Shown piece after piece: positions 63,148 to 64,000 of a DNA stretch of 64,000 nucleotides; within the stretch, counting starts at the first letter, position 1; each line of letters begins with the position of its first letter. The notes beneath the pieces were generated by a model that did no database searches, had not been told where the DNA came from, and saw only the letters and a program-made list of their open reading frames with translations. The position numbers and the translations under genes were made by a program. The DNA comes from VRUE01 sp963805475 (lineage in GTDB: Bacteria; Actinomycetota; Thermoleophilia; Solirubrobacterales; 70-9): positions 1-64,000 of the forward strand of contig CAWDUO010000005.1 of the NCBI GenBank assembly GCA_963805475.1. The letters run 5' to 3'.

Positions 63148-63250
63148 CGCTGTTCCTTAACCCGAAATAACAGGGCAAAGGAACAGCGCAACACGCGATC
63201 GGGCGTTCCGCTGTTCCTTTGCCGGACTTAACAGGGCAAAGGAACAGCGG
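63148..63250. repeat. P1 palindromic elements, second tandem pair
   Basis: Hairpins at 63,148-63,188 and 63,208-63,250 with the same arms as the pair at 22,237-22,339, joined by a related linker (shared GCGATC and GGCGTTCCG). It fills the divergent gap between truA and surE. Confidence 0.85.
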
Positions 63251-63280
63251 AAGGGGCGGAGGGACGGCGGGGCGGGCGCC

Positions 63281-63286
63281 TAGAAT
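63281..63286 (+). promoter_or_regulatory. -10 box of surE
   Basis: TAGAAT, 8 nt before the ATG at 63,295. Confidence 0.5.
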
Positions 63287-63294
63287 CGAACGCG

Positions 63295-64000
63295 ATGCGC
63301 GTGCTGCTGACCAACGACGACGGGATCTCGGCGCCTGGGCTCCAGGCGGCGCGGCGGGCGCTGCGCGAGGTCGAGGGGGTCTCGGTCGAGGTGATCGCGC
63401 CGGACTCGAACCGCAGCGCGACGGCGCGCAGCATCACCACGCGCTCGCCGCTGAGCGTCGAGGAGGTCGAGTTCGGCGACGGCGACCGCGGCTTCGCCAC
63501 CGACGGCACGCCGGTCGACTGCGTGCGCTTCGCCGAGCTGGGCCTGGTCGGCGAGCGGCCCGACCTGATCGTCTCCGGGATCAACCACGGCGCCAACCTC
63601 GGCGACGACATCACCTACTCGGGCACGGTCGCCGCCGCCCTGGAGGGGATCGTGCTCGGCATCCCGGCGCTGGCGATCTCCCAGCAGTCCTCGGGCGGCG
63701 GCATGGGCTACGTCAGCGGCCGCTTCGACTTCTCCGTCGCCGCGGCGTTCCTCGCCCAGCTGGTCGCCGCCCTGCGCACCGAGCCGATGCCGCCGGAGAC
63801 GCTGGTCAACGTCAACTGCCCGGCCGGCGAGCCGACCGGGGTCGAGGTGACGAGGCTCGGCAAACGCGTCTACAACGACGAGCTGAAGCTGATCGGCGAG
63901 GACGAGGGGGGCCGGCGCCGCTACGAGATCTACGGCTGGGAGCCCGGCTTCGAGCAGCGCGAGGAGACCGACCTGATGGCCGTCTCGCAGGGACGGATCG
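63295..64000 (+). CDS. surE: 5'/3'-nucleotidase SurE (cut by the window end)
   Basis: At least 235 aa. Metal-binding start MRVLLTNDDGISAPGLQAAR, then APDSNRSATARSIT, and SGINHGANLGDDITYSGTVA, the SurE signatures. SurE removes phosphate from nucleoside 5'- or 3'-monophosphates. The 3' end lies beyond the window. Confidence 0.95.
   Translation, partial: MRVLLTNDDGISAPGLQAARRALREVEGVSVEVIAPDSNRSATARSITTRSPLSVEEVEFGDGDRGFATDGTPVDCVRFAELGLVGERPDLIVSGINHGANLGDDITYSGTVAAALEGIVLGIPALAISQQSSGGGMGYVSGRFDFSVAAAFLAQLVAALRTEPMPPETLVNVNCPAGEPTGVEVTRLGKRVYNDELKLIGEDEGGRRRYEIYGWEPGFEQREETDLMAVSQGRI

Overview
The window is very GC-rich and reads like an actinobacterial chromosome. The str-S10-spc-alpha gene order and the accessory families (NHL-propeller secreted proteins, small lipoproteins sharing a 'QPIYWAG' core, TANNNT-type leaderless promoters) suggest Thermoleophilia/Solirubrobacterales. 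That placement is inference from gene content; no database was consulted.

Layout. 1-4,080: the tail of an upstream gene, a flavin monooxygenase, and a minus-strand block (membrane protein, rpsL, rpsG, a HAD-like gene, a small membrane protein). The rpsL-rpsG pair is therefore inverted relative to fusA. 4,086-19,500: an unbroken plus-strand translation operon, fusA-tuf-rpsJ-rplCDWB-rpsS-rplV-rpsC-rplP-rpmC-rpsQ-rplNXE-rpsZ-rpsH-rplFR-rpsE-rplO-secY-adk-map. rpmD is absent, rpsQ has a long N-terminal extension, and rpsC runs into rplP without a stop codon. 19,500-59,300: a ~40 kb accessory island that separates map from rpmJ; infA, usual at this junction, is not found. 59,401-62,346: rpmJ-rpsM-rpsK-rpsD-rpoA-rplQ, with its own likely promoter. 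62,366-64,000: truA on the opposite strand, then surE, cut by the window end.

The island has four parts. (a) Defence and toxin-antitoxin genes: two tandem Uma2 nucleases, a Phd/PIN pair, a truncated RelA/SpoT gene, an XRE regulator, three more VapBC-type pairs, two nucleotidyltransferase genes (one with an internal deletion), and an MNT/HEPN pair. (b) A collagen-like secreted protein with a structured leader, followed by a tandem duplication of a ~7.1 kb two-gene cassette for large secreted beta-propeller proteins. The cassette carries many frame shifts, which may be decay or uncorrected sequence error. (c) Lipoprotein paralogues and a large membrane glycosyltransferase-like protein. (d) A glycosyltransferase/methyltransferase cluster, probably for cell-surface glycans or glycolipids.

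Two signals cross the whole window. First, several families of palindromic repeats (16-18 bp stems, short loops) recur, including one copy lying in frame inside the monooxygenase gene. Second, about twenty genes have a TANNNT-like -10 box 6-9 nt before the start codon, which predicts leaderless mRNAs; several toxin-antitoxin promoters also carry palindromic operators over the -10. The translation operon itself relies instead on Shine-Dalgarno sites and overlapping start/stop codons.
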